NCBI GenBank assembly: GCA_003210895.1
Contig: QCUB01000007.1
Location: forward strand, 1-43,482
Direction of reading: 5' to 3'
Source of the DNA: Prochlorococcus sp. AG-676-M04
Lineage (GTDB): Bacteria; Cyanobacteriota; Cyanobacteriia; PCC-6307; Cyanobiaceae
Length of the DNA stretch: 43,482 bases
Position numbers and translations under genes: made by a program. How positions within the stretch are numbered: the stretch's first letter is position 1; every line of letters starts with the position of its first letter. The notes beneath the pieces were generated by a model. That model ran no database searches and was not told where the DNA came from. It saw only the letters and a list, made by a program, of their open reading frames with translations. This document shows positions 15,163-22,832 of this stretch, in pieces.

Positions 15163-15454
15163 TTCTAATAATACATATGTACTAATAGTAATACAAAAAT
15201 GCCATTGTGCAACTAATTAATTTTGTAAGTCTTTATTTTGATAAAATAAAATTAAAATTATTTATCTTTCTTAATTCTCTCATAAGATTTTTATATATTT
15301 CTTGGTATCATCAAAGACAAATTAATCCTTAATTTAAGCAATTCCTAACCAATATCCTTAAAAACCCTTTTATATTGAGAAATTTCTTGAAATTAATATT
15401 TACAAGTTATTTTGCCATAAAGCTCCTATAAAAAATTAAGTTATTTATTATCTA

Positions 15455-15763
15455 ATGCTTTTAAGTACTCAAAAAAGATTAAAAATCAAGGAAATAGTTA
15501 GAAGAATATCTTTAGATAAAGAAGTATCGTTAAAAGAAAGAATATACGTTGAAAAATACGCAAAACACAGCTCGTCAATATCTCTTTGGTTAAAAAAAGC
15601 AAATAGCATCAGAAGACATGGAAGACAAAGCGAAGATAGTATTAATGGGCTAATTCAATCGCTAGGTATTGATGGATTAGAAGGAGAGAATCATTTCAAT
15701 CCAAATAAAGATGATATTTCTGACTGGTTTGGAGGTTCACCTGACTGGATTAAAAGGAGCTAG
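15455..15763 (+). CDS. Cyanobacterial hypothetical protein, 102 aa
   Basis: This soluble, basic helical protein ends in DWFGGSPDWIKRS. The central SISLWLKKANSIRRHGRQ and INGLIQSLG segments look strongly conserved in type, and I recall homologues in marine picocyanobacteria. No enzymatic motif is seen. The convergent micro-ORF on the minus strand follows 15 bp after its stop. Confidence 0.68.
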   Translation: MLLSTQKRLKIKEIVRRISLDKEVSLKERIYVEKYAKHSSSISLWLKKANSIRRHGRQSEDSINGLIQSLGIDGLEGENHFNPNKDDISDWFGGSPDWIKRS

Positions 15764-15778
15764 AAAATCATTTAATCT

Positions 15779-15892
15779 CTAACTTATCCATGCATTAGAG
15801 AATAAATAAACACTAACAACTGATATGATCCCCCAGAAAATCCAAGGGAGTAACTTTATAGGGAACAAGTATTTGTTAGTAAATGTATTCAT
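15779..15892 (-). CDS. 37-residue single-helix membrane micro-protein
   Basis: ATG (15890-15892) opens MNTFTNKYLFPIKLLP, then WIFWGIISVVSVYLF and a short end (SNAWIS). The aromatic-rich helix flanked by Pro and a Ser-Asn tail is a plausible thylakoid micro-subunit. Family unknown; not in the ORF track. Confidence 0.5.
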   Translation of the reverse strand: MNTFTNKYLFPIKLLPWIFWGIISVVSVYLFSNAWIS

Positions 15893-16050
15893 AAAATAAT
15901 CTAATATCTAACTAGATTATTTGTAATTTTGAATTTTGAAAATAGGTTTAATTGCTCTAATCACTCAAAATGAATGATATGAATATTAAACAAGTAAATA
16001 ATGTACAAAATATATAGGGAAACTAGCTTAGTTTATTTCAAGCTCATAAA

Positions 16051-16191
16051 TTAAGCAGCTATCTTTTCATTATTAACTTCAAAATCAATTTTCTTGATAT
16101 TTTGTTCATTTGAATTATCCCAATATTTAATTAGTCTTTCTAACTCATTAATTCTTTTTTTAGCATTGGCAATCCTTTCAGTTGAAGTCAT
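16051..16191 (-). CDS. 46-residue coiled-coil micro-protein
   Basis: ATG (16189-16191) opens MTSTERIANAKKRINELERL, a regular amphipathic helix with Ile and Leu at heptad spacing. A polar, Asn-rich end follows (NSNEQNIKKIDFEVNN). No membrane segment. This is a good candidate for a real small gene because composition and heptads are much better than chance. Function unknown. Confidence 0.55.
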   Translation of the reverse strand: MTSTERIANAKKRINELERLIKYWDNSNEQNIKKIDFEVNNEKIAA

Positions 16192-16346
16192 TTAAAAAAT
16201 TTAGCTATTTAAAATATGCATTAAAAAAATTTTTTTTCAATACTTAATTTTGATTTGCTTAAACTTTAAAAATATTAATTATTAGTTAAGAGTTTAAACG
16301 CCTAGTATTTAAGTAATTATACTTATTAATAGAGATTGAAGTTTTT

Positions 16347-16856
16347 ATGAAAAATTTGAATTCATTTATTCTAAACAATACTGTTAAGATCCTTGATTTT
16401 GTTTATTCAGATAGGCATTTGCAGCGATTTTGGGTATTAGAAGTTATTGCAAGATCTCCTTATTTTGCTTTTCTTTCTGTTCTTCATTTCAAAGAATCAC
16501 TTGGATTAAAAAATGACATCACAATGTTTTTGATGAAAGAACATTTTTACCAAGCCATTAATGAGACAGAGCATCTAAAAGAAATGGAGAAAAGAGGCGG
16601 AGACAAGTTTTGGATTGACAGGTTTTTAGCAAGGCACCTTGTACTTGTCTATTACTGGATCATGGTTTTTTATTATTTCTGTTCTCCAAAAAATGCTTAT
16701 GACGTAAATATCAAAATTGAAGAACATGCATTTAATACCTATACAAAGTACCTAAAAGATCACCCTGAAGATCAAAAGATAAAAGAAATTGCGCAAGACG
16801 AACTTAATCACGTTGAAGAACTTAATGAAGCCTTAGCGATGATAACTAAATCCTAA
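16347..16856 (+). CDS. ptox: Plastoquinol terminal oxidase (PTOX/AOX family)
   Basis: This di-iron carboxylate oxidase transfers electrons from plastoquinol to oxygen at the thylakoid membrane, relieving over-reduction. All six presumed ligands are visible in 169 residues: Glu32 in VLEVIARSPYF, Glu73 and His76 in NETEHL, Glu125/126 in IEEHAFNTY, and Glu152 and His155 in DELNHVE. It is shorter than many PTOX proteins, mainly at the N-terminus. Known HL Prochlorococcus genomes carry PTOX in this part of the chromosome. Its stop overlaps the stop of the convergent membrane gene by three bases. Confidence is high for the family. Confidence 0.85.
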   Translation: MKNLNSFILNNTVKILDFVYSDRHLQRFWVLEVIARSPYFAFLSVLHFKESLGLKNDITMFLMKEHFYQAINETEHLKEMEKRGGDKFWIDRFLARHLVLVYYWIMVFYYFCSPKNAYDVNIKIEEHAFNTYTKYLKDHPEDQKIKEIAQDELNHVEELNEALAMITKS

Positions 16857-17287
16857 ATTAAGACTGAAAAATCAAGAAACAATACTGCAAACATTATCGA
16901 GGAAGAAATCAAGCTAATTCCGATAATCAATGAGACATACCCTTTCTGCCTAGGCAATTTATAAAAGAGCACTCCAATTACAATTGCTATTATTACGGCA
17001 AAAAATATTACGATTTTTTCAGTTAAAGAATTTAGGTGGAGTATTAAATTTGTACTTCCAAAGAGTTTTAGATAATCAGATAAAAATACTTCGCCTTCAA
17101 TTTTTTTAAAATATAAGAATGCACTTATCAGAGCAGAACTTAATAAAGAAAAGACTGCAAGAGCGCTAACTGGCTTAGTAAGTCTATTTATTGTTCTATT
17201 GAAACTTACTAGTAGAATTAATATGAGTAATGCCATACCCATTGGTATCAAGGGGATCAAGATAGAAATGTTTATGGAATTTTCCAC
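16853..17287 (-). CDS. Hypothetical four-helix membrane protein, 144 aa
   Basis: Four hydrophobic segments are visible: ISILIPLIPMGMALLILILL (7-26), PVSALAVFSLLSSALISAFLYF (38-59), IVIFFAVIIAIVIGVLFY (92-109) and YVSLIIGISLISSSIMFAVLFL (116-137). The alternation recalls the first helices of NDH-1 antiporter-like subunits (NdhF, NdhD), but without the catalytic Lys/Glu helices, so it is not a complete one. It converges and overlaps with PTOX. Whether it interacts with NDH-1 or PTOX is speculation. Confidence 0.6.
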   Translation of the reverse strand: MENSINISILIPLIPMGMALLILILLVSFNRTINRLTKPVSALAVFSLLSSALISAFLYFKKIEGEVFLSDYLKLFGSTNLILHLNSLTEKIVIFFAVIIAIVIGVLFYKLPRQKGYVSLIIGISLISSSIMFAVLFLDFSVLI

Positions 17288-17431
17288 GAAAGAATTTTAA
17301 ATTTATTTTAATTTTATAATATATAAAGACCTAATTTAACCACTTAAGATTTATATAAAAATTTTATGTATATAGTACCTATTGATTTCTGTGTCAGTTG
17401 ATACGAAAATTAAAATACTAACGATAAAGCC

Positions 17432-17533
17432 ATGCTTACAATTTCTGAAATTCTTCTTGCAAGTGCAATTTTTCTTGGAATAGTATATTGGGAGGTTCAA
17501 TTTCTATACTCCAAAACTACTGCTGTCAAATGA
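17432..17533 (+). CDS. 33-residue single-helix membrane micro-protein
   Basis: ATG at 17432 opens MLTISEILLASAIFLGIVYW followed by a polar end with Tyr, Lys and Thr. The N-terminal helix layout is typical of small thylakoid subunits, but I cannot match it to PetL, PetN or PsbJ. It is the first of four plus-strand small genes in about 1.1 kb (polyQ, Hli and DUF3104-type follow). Confidence 0.5.
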   Translation: MLTISEILLASAIFLGIVYWEVQFLYSKTTAVK

Positions 17534-17656
17534 TTTCTCTGAAAATAAAAGGCAAAACATCAGATTAAAATAAATTTAAATAAAATTTAAGAATTCAAAC
17601 AAACAAAAAAAGCTTTAAATATGAGAGAATAAACACATCTATTTTTCAATGGGCAA

Positions 17657-17794
17657 ATGAGCGAAGTAAAAACTCAAGACATCGATTCTACTCAGCAACA
17701 GCAGCAGCAGCAGCAGCAATCATATCAAGACAGTAATATTTATTCTGCGGAAACAGAACAACTTTATTTAAAAATGAAAGAAGGGTGGCTTTAA
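17657..17794 (+). CDS. Polyglutamine-containing micro-protein, 45 aa
   Basis: ATG at 17657 (MSEVKTQDIDST) leads into nine consecutive glutamines, mostly from a CAG repeat. SYQDSNIYSAETEQLYLKMK and GWL follow. Two-thirds of the protein is polar and low-complexity, and the C-terminal part looks helical and ends in Gly-Trp-Leu. A pure trinucleotide tract is unusual in this streamlined genome. The ATG frame, stop and length argue for a real gene, but conservation is unknown to me. No membrane segment. Confidence 0.5.
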   Translation: MSEVKTQDIDSTQQQQQQQQQSYQDSNIYSAETEQLYLKMKEGWL

Positions 17795-17928
17795 TCTCCC
17801 CCACTATTTAAATAAATTTTTAACGAAAACTAAAATACCTTGGTTGGTCAAATAAAATAATTTTAGAAACAACCGCTACTTTTTTTTTAATATAATTAGC
17901 TAAATTCAGAAAAGAATTAAAAAAAAAT

Positions 17929-18063
17929 TTGTTCAATAAATTAAAAAAATTAGAAAAATTAAATGGAAGAATTGCTATGGGTGGGTTAGTTTATTTATTA
18001 TTTACAAAATTAGTATCTAGTCGTACTGATATCCTTGATCAACTTAAATCTATTTTAATTTAA
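17929..18063 (+). CDS. hli: High-light-inducible (Hli/Hlip) protein, short form
   Basis: A TTG start gives 44 residues, below the ORF track's limit. The core LEKLNGRIAMGGLVYLLF contains the ExxNGRxAM chlorophyll-binding motif that defines Hli and single-helix LHC relatives. A C-terminal segment (LVSSRTDILDQL) fits the second half of the family. Hli proteins bind chlorophyll and carotenoid and protect PSII assembly and excess-light states. An in-frame stop upstream (17893) rules out a longer form beyond 11 residues. Confidence in the family is good; the exact start is less sure. Confidence 0.78.
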   Translation: MFNKLKKLEKLNGRIAMGGLVYLLFTKLVSSRTDILDQLKSILI

Positions 18064-18253
18064 AAGATCAAATACTTTAATTCTTTTTAGTTATATCTTT
18101 TAATCTCAAAATCATTTAAAAATATAAAAATTTACACTAGCTTTATAATTATTTCTAATTTAAATAGTTTGACTTTTTTATTTATAAATAATTTCTTACA
18201 TGATTAAGAGAATAAATATTGCCCATCAACTAAGACCAAAATGCAGGATTCAT

Positions 18254-18267
18254 AGTATACTTGTACT
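18254..18267. promoter_or_regulatory. LexA-box-like palindrome upstream of the DUF3104-type gene
   Basis: AGTATACTTGTACT fits the cyanobacterial LexA consensus RGTACNNNDGTWCB at 13 of 14 positions. It lies within a longer inverted repeat (ATAGTA/TACTAT, 18252-18269), 17 bases before the ATG and just before the AGAGGA ribosome-binding site. It may be an operator, an RNA hairpin or chance. No other SOS gene is near. Confidence 0.35.
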
Positions 18268-18284
18268 ATCAAGAGGATCGTACT

Positions 18285-18539
18285 ATGGCCTTTTCGGAAA
18301 CTTATGAATTTCTTTTCGTTAAGCCTGGTGATCATGTAGTAATTAGAAATGAAAAGCCTCCAGAGAATGATCAAAAAGGTCAGTATGAATATTGGATTGG
18401 GCAAGTGATTAACTGTATAGGAGGAGCGAGGAATCCAAATTCATGGACCTTGTTTCAAGTGGCAGACATTGATAATGGAGAGATTATAATAATCAATGCA
18501 GATACTGTAGAAAGGATATTAAAAACAGCTGAGAATTAA
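18285..18539 (+). CDS. DUF3104-type cyanobacterial protein
   Basis: I choose the ATG at 18285 (MAFSETYEFLFVKPGDHVVI), which has an AGAGGA site eight bases upstream, over the track's TTG. This gives 84 residues. The VKPGDHVVI start, a central W (YWIGQVINCIGG), and ARNPNSWTLFQVADIDNGEI are the pattern I associate with DUF3104, a small beta-barrel-like family of marine cyanobacteria. Function unknown. The palindrome just upstream suggests regulated expression. Confidence 0.7.
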   Translation: MAFSETYEFLFVKPGDHVVIRNEKPPENDQKGQYEYWIGQVINCIGGARNPNSWTLFQVADIDNGEIIIINADTVERILKTAEN

Positions 18540-18634
18540 CCTTCTCAAAATCTAATAAAGTAATAACTCTATAAAGTTTCTATTTATGAGAGATAAATAG
18601 AAGTAAGAAAAAATATGATGTATTAGAAACATGA

Positions 18635-19525
18635 CTAGCCCAACTCTAAACAAGCAAGCCCATATACCTGATTCATTGGGCATGAAGGTTGAATTCCTTT
18701 ATACATTCTATAAGTTTGTGAAATTTCTTTAAAACCCATATTAGATAAAAGATAATTTGCATAAGGATTGAGATTCGAACAGTCCAATAAGATTTGAGCT
18801 TCTAGATTCCTAACTAATTTTCTAATAAGTAATTCTGCTAAAGGAGGAGTATCAGCCAGAAGAGGTCCAATTCGCCAACCTTTATTATTATCTTGAAGCA
18901 TGCAAGGTCTTATCCTCCCAAAGCCATGGCACATGCCATTATTATCAACAAGCGCACTAACATTTCCAAAAGAATTCTTAAGCCAATCGTTCAAGAAGTG
19001 AGGCCTAGGACTAGGTTCTCGTTGAGAATCATATATTAAAACAGCTTCAGGGGAAATCTGATTACCTGGAACAACACTAAAAGTATTATTTTCGTCTTTA
19101 TAAAAATTACCATTTAGCAAATCTTGAGTGCCTTCTAATTTCCATCTATTTGTTATGGAGGATTTTTCAAAACCCCACGTTTGATAATCATCTAATCTAT
19201 TTGGAGCTGCTTCTAAACCAATACAGGCAACATTTTTCAAATAATCTAATGCATGTTTCCATAATCTCACTCCATAACCCATATGTCGGAATTCTTTTTT
19301 TACGATGAATAGTCCTATAAATCCATAAGAAGAATTATATTTAATACAAGCTATAGAGCCTATAGGTTCATTATCAAGACATCCAACCCATATCCCTTTC
19401 TTATCGGTATTTTTATAAATTGAAATGTCATCAAAGCCAGGAGCAAATCCTTCTAACTTCGCCCAATCAGTAACTTTCTGGATCTCATCATTAGATATTA
19501 GTCTGATTGAAAAATTTTTCGTCAT
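18635..19525 (-). CDS. GNAT-family N-acetyltransferase (two-domain)
   Basis: ATG at 19525 gives 296 residues; the track begins at a TTG two codons earlier. The N-terminal GNAT fold has the acetyl-CoA motif A region VGCLDNEPIGSIACI, then IGLFIVKKEFRHMGYGVRLW with the R-x-x-G-x-G-x-x-L loop. The C-terminal half (ALVDNNGMCHGFGRIRPC and PLLADTPPLAELLIRKL) matches the second domain of YitI-type proteins (Acetyltransf_18). Substrate unknown. The next gene to the right is also minus and ends 86 bp before this start. Confidence 0.87.
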   Translation of the reverse strand: MTKNFSIRLISNDEIQKVTDWAKLEGFAPGFDDISIYKNTDKKGIWVGCLDNEPIGSIACIKYNSSYGFIGLFIVKKEFRHMGYGVRLWKHALDYLKNVACIGLEAAPNRLDDYQTWGFEKSSITNRWKLEGTQDLLNGNFYKDENNTFSVVPGNQISPEAVLIYDSQREPSPRPHFLNDWLKNSFGNVSALVDNNGMCHGFGRIRPCMLQDNNKGWRIGPLLADTPPLAELLIRKLVRNLEAQILLDCSNLNPYANYLLSNMGFKEISQTYRMYKGIQPSCPMNQVYGLACLELG

Positions 19526-19611
19526 TAACAATATCTTAACTTAATAAAATAAGACTTTTAGTATTTTGAGGCAGTTAATTTAATCACTACTAAGAAACAT
19601 ATATTCTCGTT

Positions 19612-20193
19612 TCATAGAATAAAAATAATAAATCCACTCAATATTCCTGCAATATGTCCAGATAAGCTTATGCTTGGCAACAAAGAATAAACAATCCCTA
19701 AAGACAAAAAAACAGTCATTAATCTATAAATTTCATTATTCTTTTTCAAACCAATAAAAATATTTAAAATATATTCTTTCCCATAAATAGAGGAAAGCAA
19801 TATAAAGGAAAAGGTCCCAAATATAATTCCACTAAAACCTACCAACAAATGATTAGGGTTATAAAATAAATAATTATCTACTATAAATAAATAAAAAGTC
19901 TGAATTGGTATTAATAAAATAATTAGATAAAGGAAAAGATATGTATTCTTCAAATTCAAGTTTATAAAACAATATCTAACTACAACTATTCCAAATAAAT
20001 TAGATAATAAATGATTAAAATCTTTATGAATAAAACTATAGCTTAATATCCGATAAGGTTGATTAATAAGGTAATTTGACCAATAGGAAAGGTCTGAAAC
20101 CAAAAGAGAGTTCTTAATATTGATTATTATAAATAATAAAAAACATAAAAAAGAAGGAATAATAAATTGTGCTTCTTTATTTATTATTTTCAA
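19612..20193 (-). CDS. Rhomboid-family intramembrane serine protease
   Basis: This 193-residue, six-helix protein carries the rhomboid catalytic set: HxxxxHxxxN (H56, H61, N65) in IHKDFNHLLSN, GFSG with Ser121, and SGHIAG with His180. It should cleave membrane-spanning substrates within the bilayer. The catalytic dyad is intact, so it is active by prediction. Its length is slightly below the GlpG type (no N-terminal soluble domain). It is divergent from the aldehyde dehydrogenase gene. Cyanobacterial substrates are mostly unknown. Confidence 0.87.
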   Translation of the reverse strand: MKIINKEAQFIIPSFLCFLLFIIINIKNSLLVSDLSYWSNYLINQPYRILSYSFIHKDFNHLLSNLFGIVVVRYCFINLNLKNTYLFLYLIILLIPIQTFYLFIVDNYLFYNPNHLLVGFSGIIFGTFSFILLSSIYGKEYILNIFIGLKKNNEIYRLMTVFLSLGIVYSLLPSISLSGHIAGILSGFIIFIL

Positions 20194-20297
20194 AATATGA
20201 TTTAAAATTAATATTATTTATAAAAAATAATAAAGCCTTTTTTGTTTAAATAATTTATCGATATTTAATATTATTAATCTGATATATTAACTATCAT

Positions 20298-21704
20298 ATG
20301 AAAATTTTCAAGATGAATATTTCAGATAAATCGTATAAATCAAATATTGATATATTAAAAAATAAAGTAATTACAGGTCAAACACAGAGTATAAGTTGGA
20401 GGATCCAGCAGATTAGTAAGGTTTCTCAACTTTTAGATGAGAATAAAAAAGAAATCATAAAAGCTCTTTTCCATGATCTAGGTAAATCAGAAATTGAAGC
20501 TCTTTCAGAAATACTCTTAATTAAAGAAGAAATTTCCTTAATAAAGAAGAATCTTAGATTATGGATGCGACCAAAAAAGGTAAAAACGCCAATTTATCTT
20601 TTCCCATCATTCTCAAAAGTAATCTACGAACCTCTAGGTTGTGTCCTGATTTTAGGGCCATATAATTATCCTTTATTGTATCTCCTAAAGCCCCTCGTAA
20701 ATATTTTTTCTTCGGGAAATACTGCTGTAATAAAACCATCAGAAAAATGTTCTTCTACATCTAAAATAATCAAAAACTTAACTGATAAATATTTCCAAAA
20801 AGATATTTTGTTAACGATTGAGGGAGATTATAAAGAGTCAATAAAATTGGTAGAACAAAATTTCGATCATATTTTTTTTACAGGAAGTACTGAAACGGGA
20901 AAATCTATTATGAAATCAGCTTCAAAAAACTTAACTCCATTAACTTTGGAACTTAGTGGAACAAATCCAGTAATTATTTTCAAAAATGCAAATTTAAAAA
21001 TTGCAGCAAAAAGAATTGTATGGGGCAAATTTTTCAATTCAGGCCAATCATGTATGGCGCCTAATCATATATTTGTAGAGAAAGAAATTGAAAATCAATT
21101 AGTTGAACAGTTAAAGAAATTTATAAATATTTTTTATGGAGAAGATCCAATAATCTCAAAAAACTTATCTAAATTGCAAAAAAACCAATTTTCCATAACT
21201 TCAGAACTTCTCAAAAGATATAAAAAGGAGAAACGTATTTTGTTTGGAGGAAATTGTAGTAAAAAAAGAATGAAAATATCACCCACAATTTTAAAAGTAA
21301 AATTACAAGATAAAAATATTATTCAAAAAGAATTATTTAGCTCCCTTCTTCCAGTTATTGGGATTGACAATAAAGATTCGGCATTAAAAAAAATTAATCA
21401 AGCTTCAAAGCCCTTAGCAATATATATTTTTGGAGGAAACAAAAAAATCCATGATCATATTTCTAAAGTTACAAGCTCTGGCACCGTTTGTATTAACGAT
21501 GTTATGTTGCCTGTACTTATTCCAAATTTGCCATTTGGAGGGGTTGGAGAAAGTGGAATGGGTAAATTTCATGGAGAAGAAGGATTTAAGAACTTTTCAA
21601 ATCAAAAATCCATAACTTATAAAGGATTTTTATTTGATTTAGATTTTAGATACCCTCCTTATAAGAAAGTAATGAAAATTATAAAATTTATTTTTAAGAT
21701 TTAA
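20298..21704 (+). CDS. Aldehyde dehydrogenase, family 3-like
   Basis: This 468-residue NAD(P)-dependent oxidoreductase lacks a transit or membrane segment except a C-terminal hydrophobic tail (KKVMKIIKFIFKI). Catalytic Cys252 lies in SGQSCMAPNH and Glu218 in TLELSGTNP. The cofactor loop is FFTGSTETGK (193-202) and the Asn123 region is PYNYP. Class 3 enzymes oxidise medium and long-chain fatty aldehydes, and cyanobacterial members act on membrane-derived aldehydes. The C-terminal tail may anchor it, as in the eukaryotic ALDH3A2 form. Confidence 0.9.
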   Translation: MKIFKMNISDKSYKSNIDILKNKVITGQTQSISWRIQQISKVSQLLDENKKEIIKALFHDLGKSEIEALSEILLIKEEISLIKKNLRLWMRPKKVKTPIYLFPSFSKVIYEPLGCVLILGPYNYPLLYLLKPLVNIFSSGNTAVIKPSEKCSSTSKIIKNLTDKYFQKDILLTIEGDYKESIKLVEQNFDHIFFTGSTETGKSIMKSASKNLTPLTLELSGTNPVIIFKNANLKIAAKRIVWGKFFNSGQSCMAPNHIFVEKEIENQLVEQLKKFINIFYGEDPIISKNLSKLQKNQFSITSELLKRYKKEKRILFGGNCSKKRMKISPTILKVKLQDKNIIQKELFSSLLPVIGIDNKDSALKKINQASKPLAIYIFGGNKKIHDHISKVTSSGTVCINDVMLPVLIPNLPFGGVGESGMGKFHGEEGFKNFSNQKSITYKGFLFDLDFRYPPYKKVMKIIKFIFKI

Positions 21705-21776
21705 ATTAATTAATTTGGTTTCAAAAGTCTAGCGATTTTAAATACAGAGATTATCTTTAAGAAAATAGATAAATTA

Positions 21777-22538
21777 ATGAAATTAACGTTTATTTTATTT
21801 GCTTTCATTATTAATTTTTTCAATCCTAATTTTATAAAGGCTGAAGAAATTATTGATTCTTCAAATAATCAAATTGAAAATGCTACGAAGGTAAAATCAA
21901 CTAATAATGAAATATCAGAAATTAAAAAAATTCATATCGTACAAGTGGGCGATACGATTACAAGTATCTCAAATCTTTATTCAATAAAAAAAGATTTCAT
22001 TATTAAATTAAATAATTTAAAAGATGAAAATTATATATATGTAGGTCAGAATCTAAAAATTTATGATTCTAGTCAAGAAAGTAAACCTAATAAGGATATA
22101 AAAAATAACTATCATCTCGTCAAAAAAGGAGAGAACCTAACAGAAATCTCTACTAAATATGGTTTAAACTTTAAAGAACTTATTGAAATTAACAATCTCA
22201 AGAATCCAGATTCATTAGAAGTTGGTTCGAAATTATTTTTAAGTGAAAAGAATATCAATAATCAAGAAGTTAATACTTCACTTAAAGAAGAAAAGATTAA
22301 TCAATTTATAAGTAAAGAGAGTAAAAAATATGGTCCTTTAACAACTCAACAAACCGAATTAGAACAAGGAAGTGGCAGAAAATTTCTGAACGTTTTAAAT
22401 CAAAATAATAAAAAACTTATTATCTCTATAAGGTGTGCAACAAAAGATTTAGATGTAAGAATTCCTGGAAGAAAATGGAGAGGGTGGATTCCAGCTAAAG
22501 AAAAATTTGAAAAAGATCTAATAAATGATTTCTGTTAA
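21777..22538 (+). CDS. Exported protein with two LysM domains
   Basis: A signal peptide (about residues 1-22, LTFILFAFIINFFNPNFIKA) is followed by two LysM repeats: VQVGDTITSISNLYSI onwards (about 54-98) and LVKKGENLTEISTKYG onwards (about 113-155). LysM domains bind peptidoglycan. The C-terminal 100 residues end in a basic, Trp-containing region (KWRGWIPAKEKFEKDL), which may be a separate small domain. No lytic catalytic domain is seen, so it likely tethers or organises the cell wall. Confidence 0.85.
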   Translation: MKLTFILFAFIINFFNPNFIKAEEIIDSSNNQIENATKVKSTNNEISEIKKIHIVQVGDTITSISNLYSIKKDFIIKLNNLKDENYIYVGQNLKIYDSSQESKPNKDIKNNYHLVKKGENLTEISTKYGLNFKELIEINNLKNPDSLEVGSKLFLSEKNINNQEVNTSLKEEKINQFISKESKKYGPLTTQQTELEQGSGRKFLNVLNQNNKKLIISIRCATKDLDVRIPGRKWRGWIPAKEKFEKDLINDFC

Positions 22539-22618
22539 TTGCTTTGATTAATATCTGTGAATAATTTTTCTTTAAATATCCCTTTTGAGGTATTGTTTTA
22601 TTAGTTAAATTTAAATTA

Positions 22619-22828
22619 ATGACAATTTCAAGAGGAGATCTTGTAAGAGTTAAAAGACAAGAGTCATACTGGTACAACGAAATTGGCAAAGTTGCTTCAG
22701 TCGATACAACCGGAATAAAGTATAACTGTGTAGTCAGATTTGAAAAGGTGAATTATGCGGGAATAAGTGGAACTGATGGAGGAGCAAATACTAATAATTT
22801 TGCAGAAAGTGAATTAGAGAAAGCCTAA
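22619..22828 (+). CDS. psaE: Photosystem I reaction centre subunit IV
   Basis: This 69-residue SH3-like stromal-side subunit of PSI helps dock ferredoxin and supports cyclic electron flow. The signatures [39 protein letters not shown] and TNNFAESE closely match PsaE. The ATG start is clear. It lies four bases before mutM on the same strand; the two are probably co-transcribed. The 64-aa minus ORF in the track at 22495-22689 is a shadow. Confidence 0.95.
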   Translation: MTISRGDLVRVKRQESYWYNEIGKVASVDTTGIKYNCVVRFEKVNYAGISGTDGGANTNNFAESELEKA

Positions 22829-22832
22829 AAAT

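Noticed and set aside
17701-17727. CAG repeat as possible CRISPR or other array
   Set aside because: It is a simple trinucleotide run inside one short ORF with no spacers; no CRISPR array is visible anywhere.
18770-18790. GATTCGAAC sequence resembling a tRNA T arm
   Set aside because: It lies within the GNAT gene and no acceptor or anticodon arm can be built around it.
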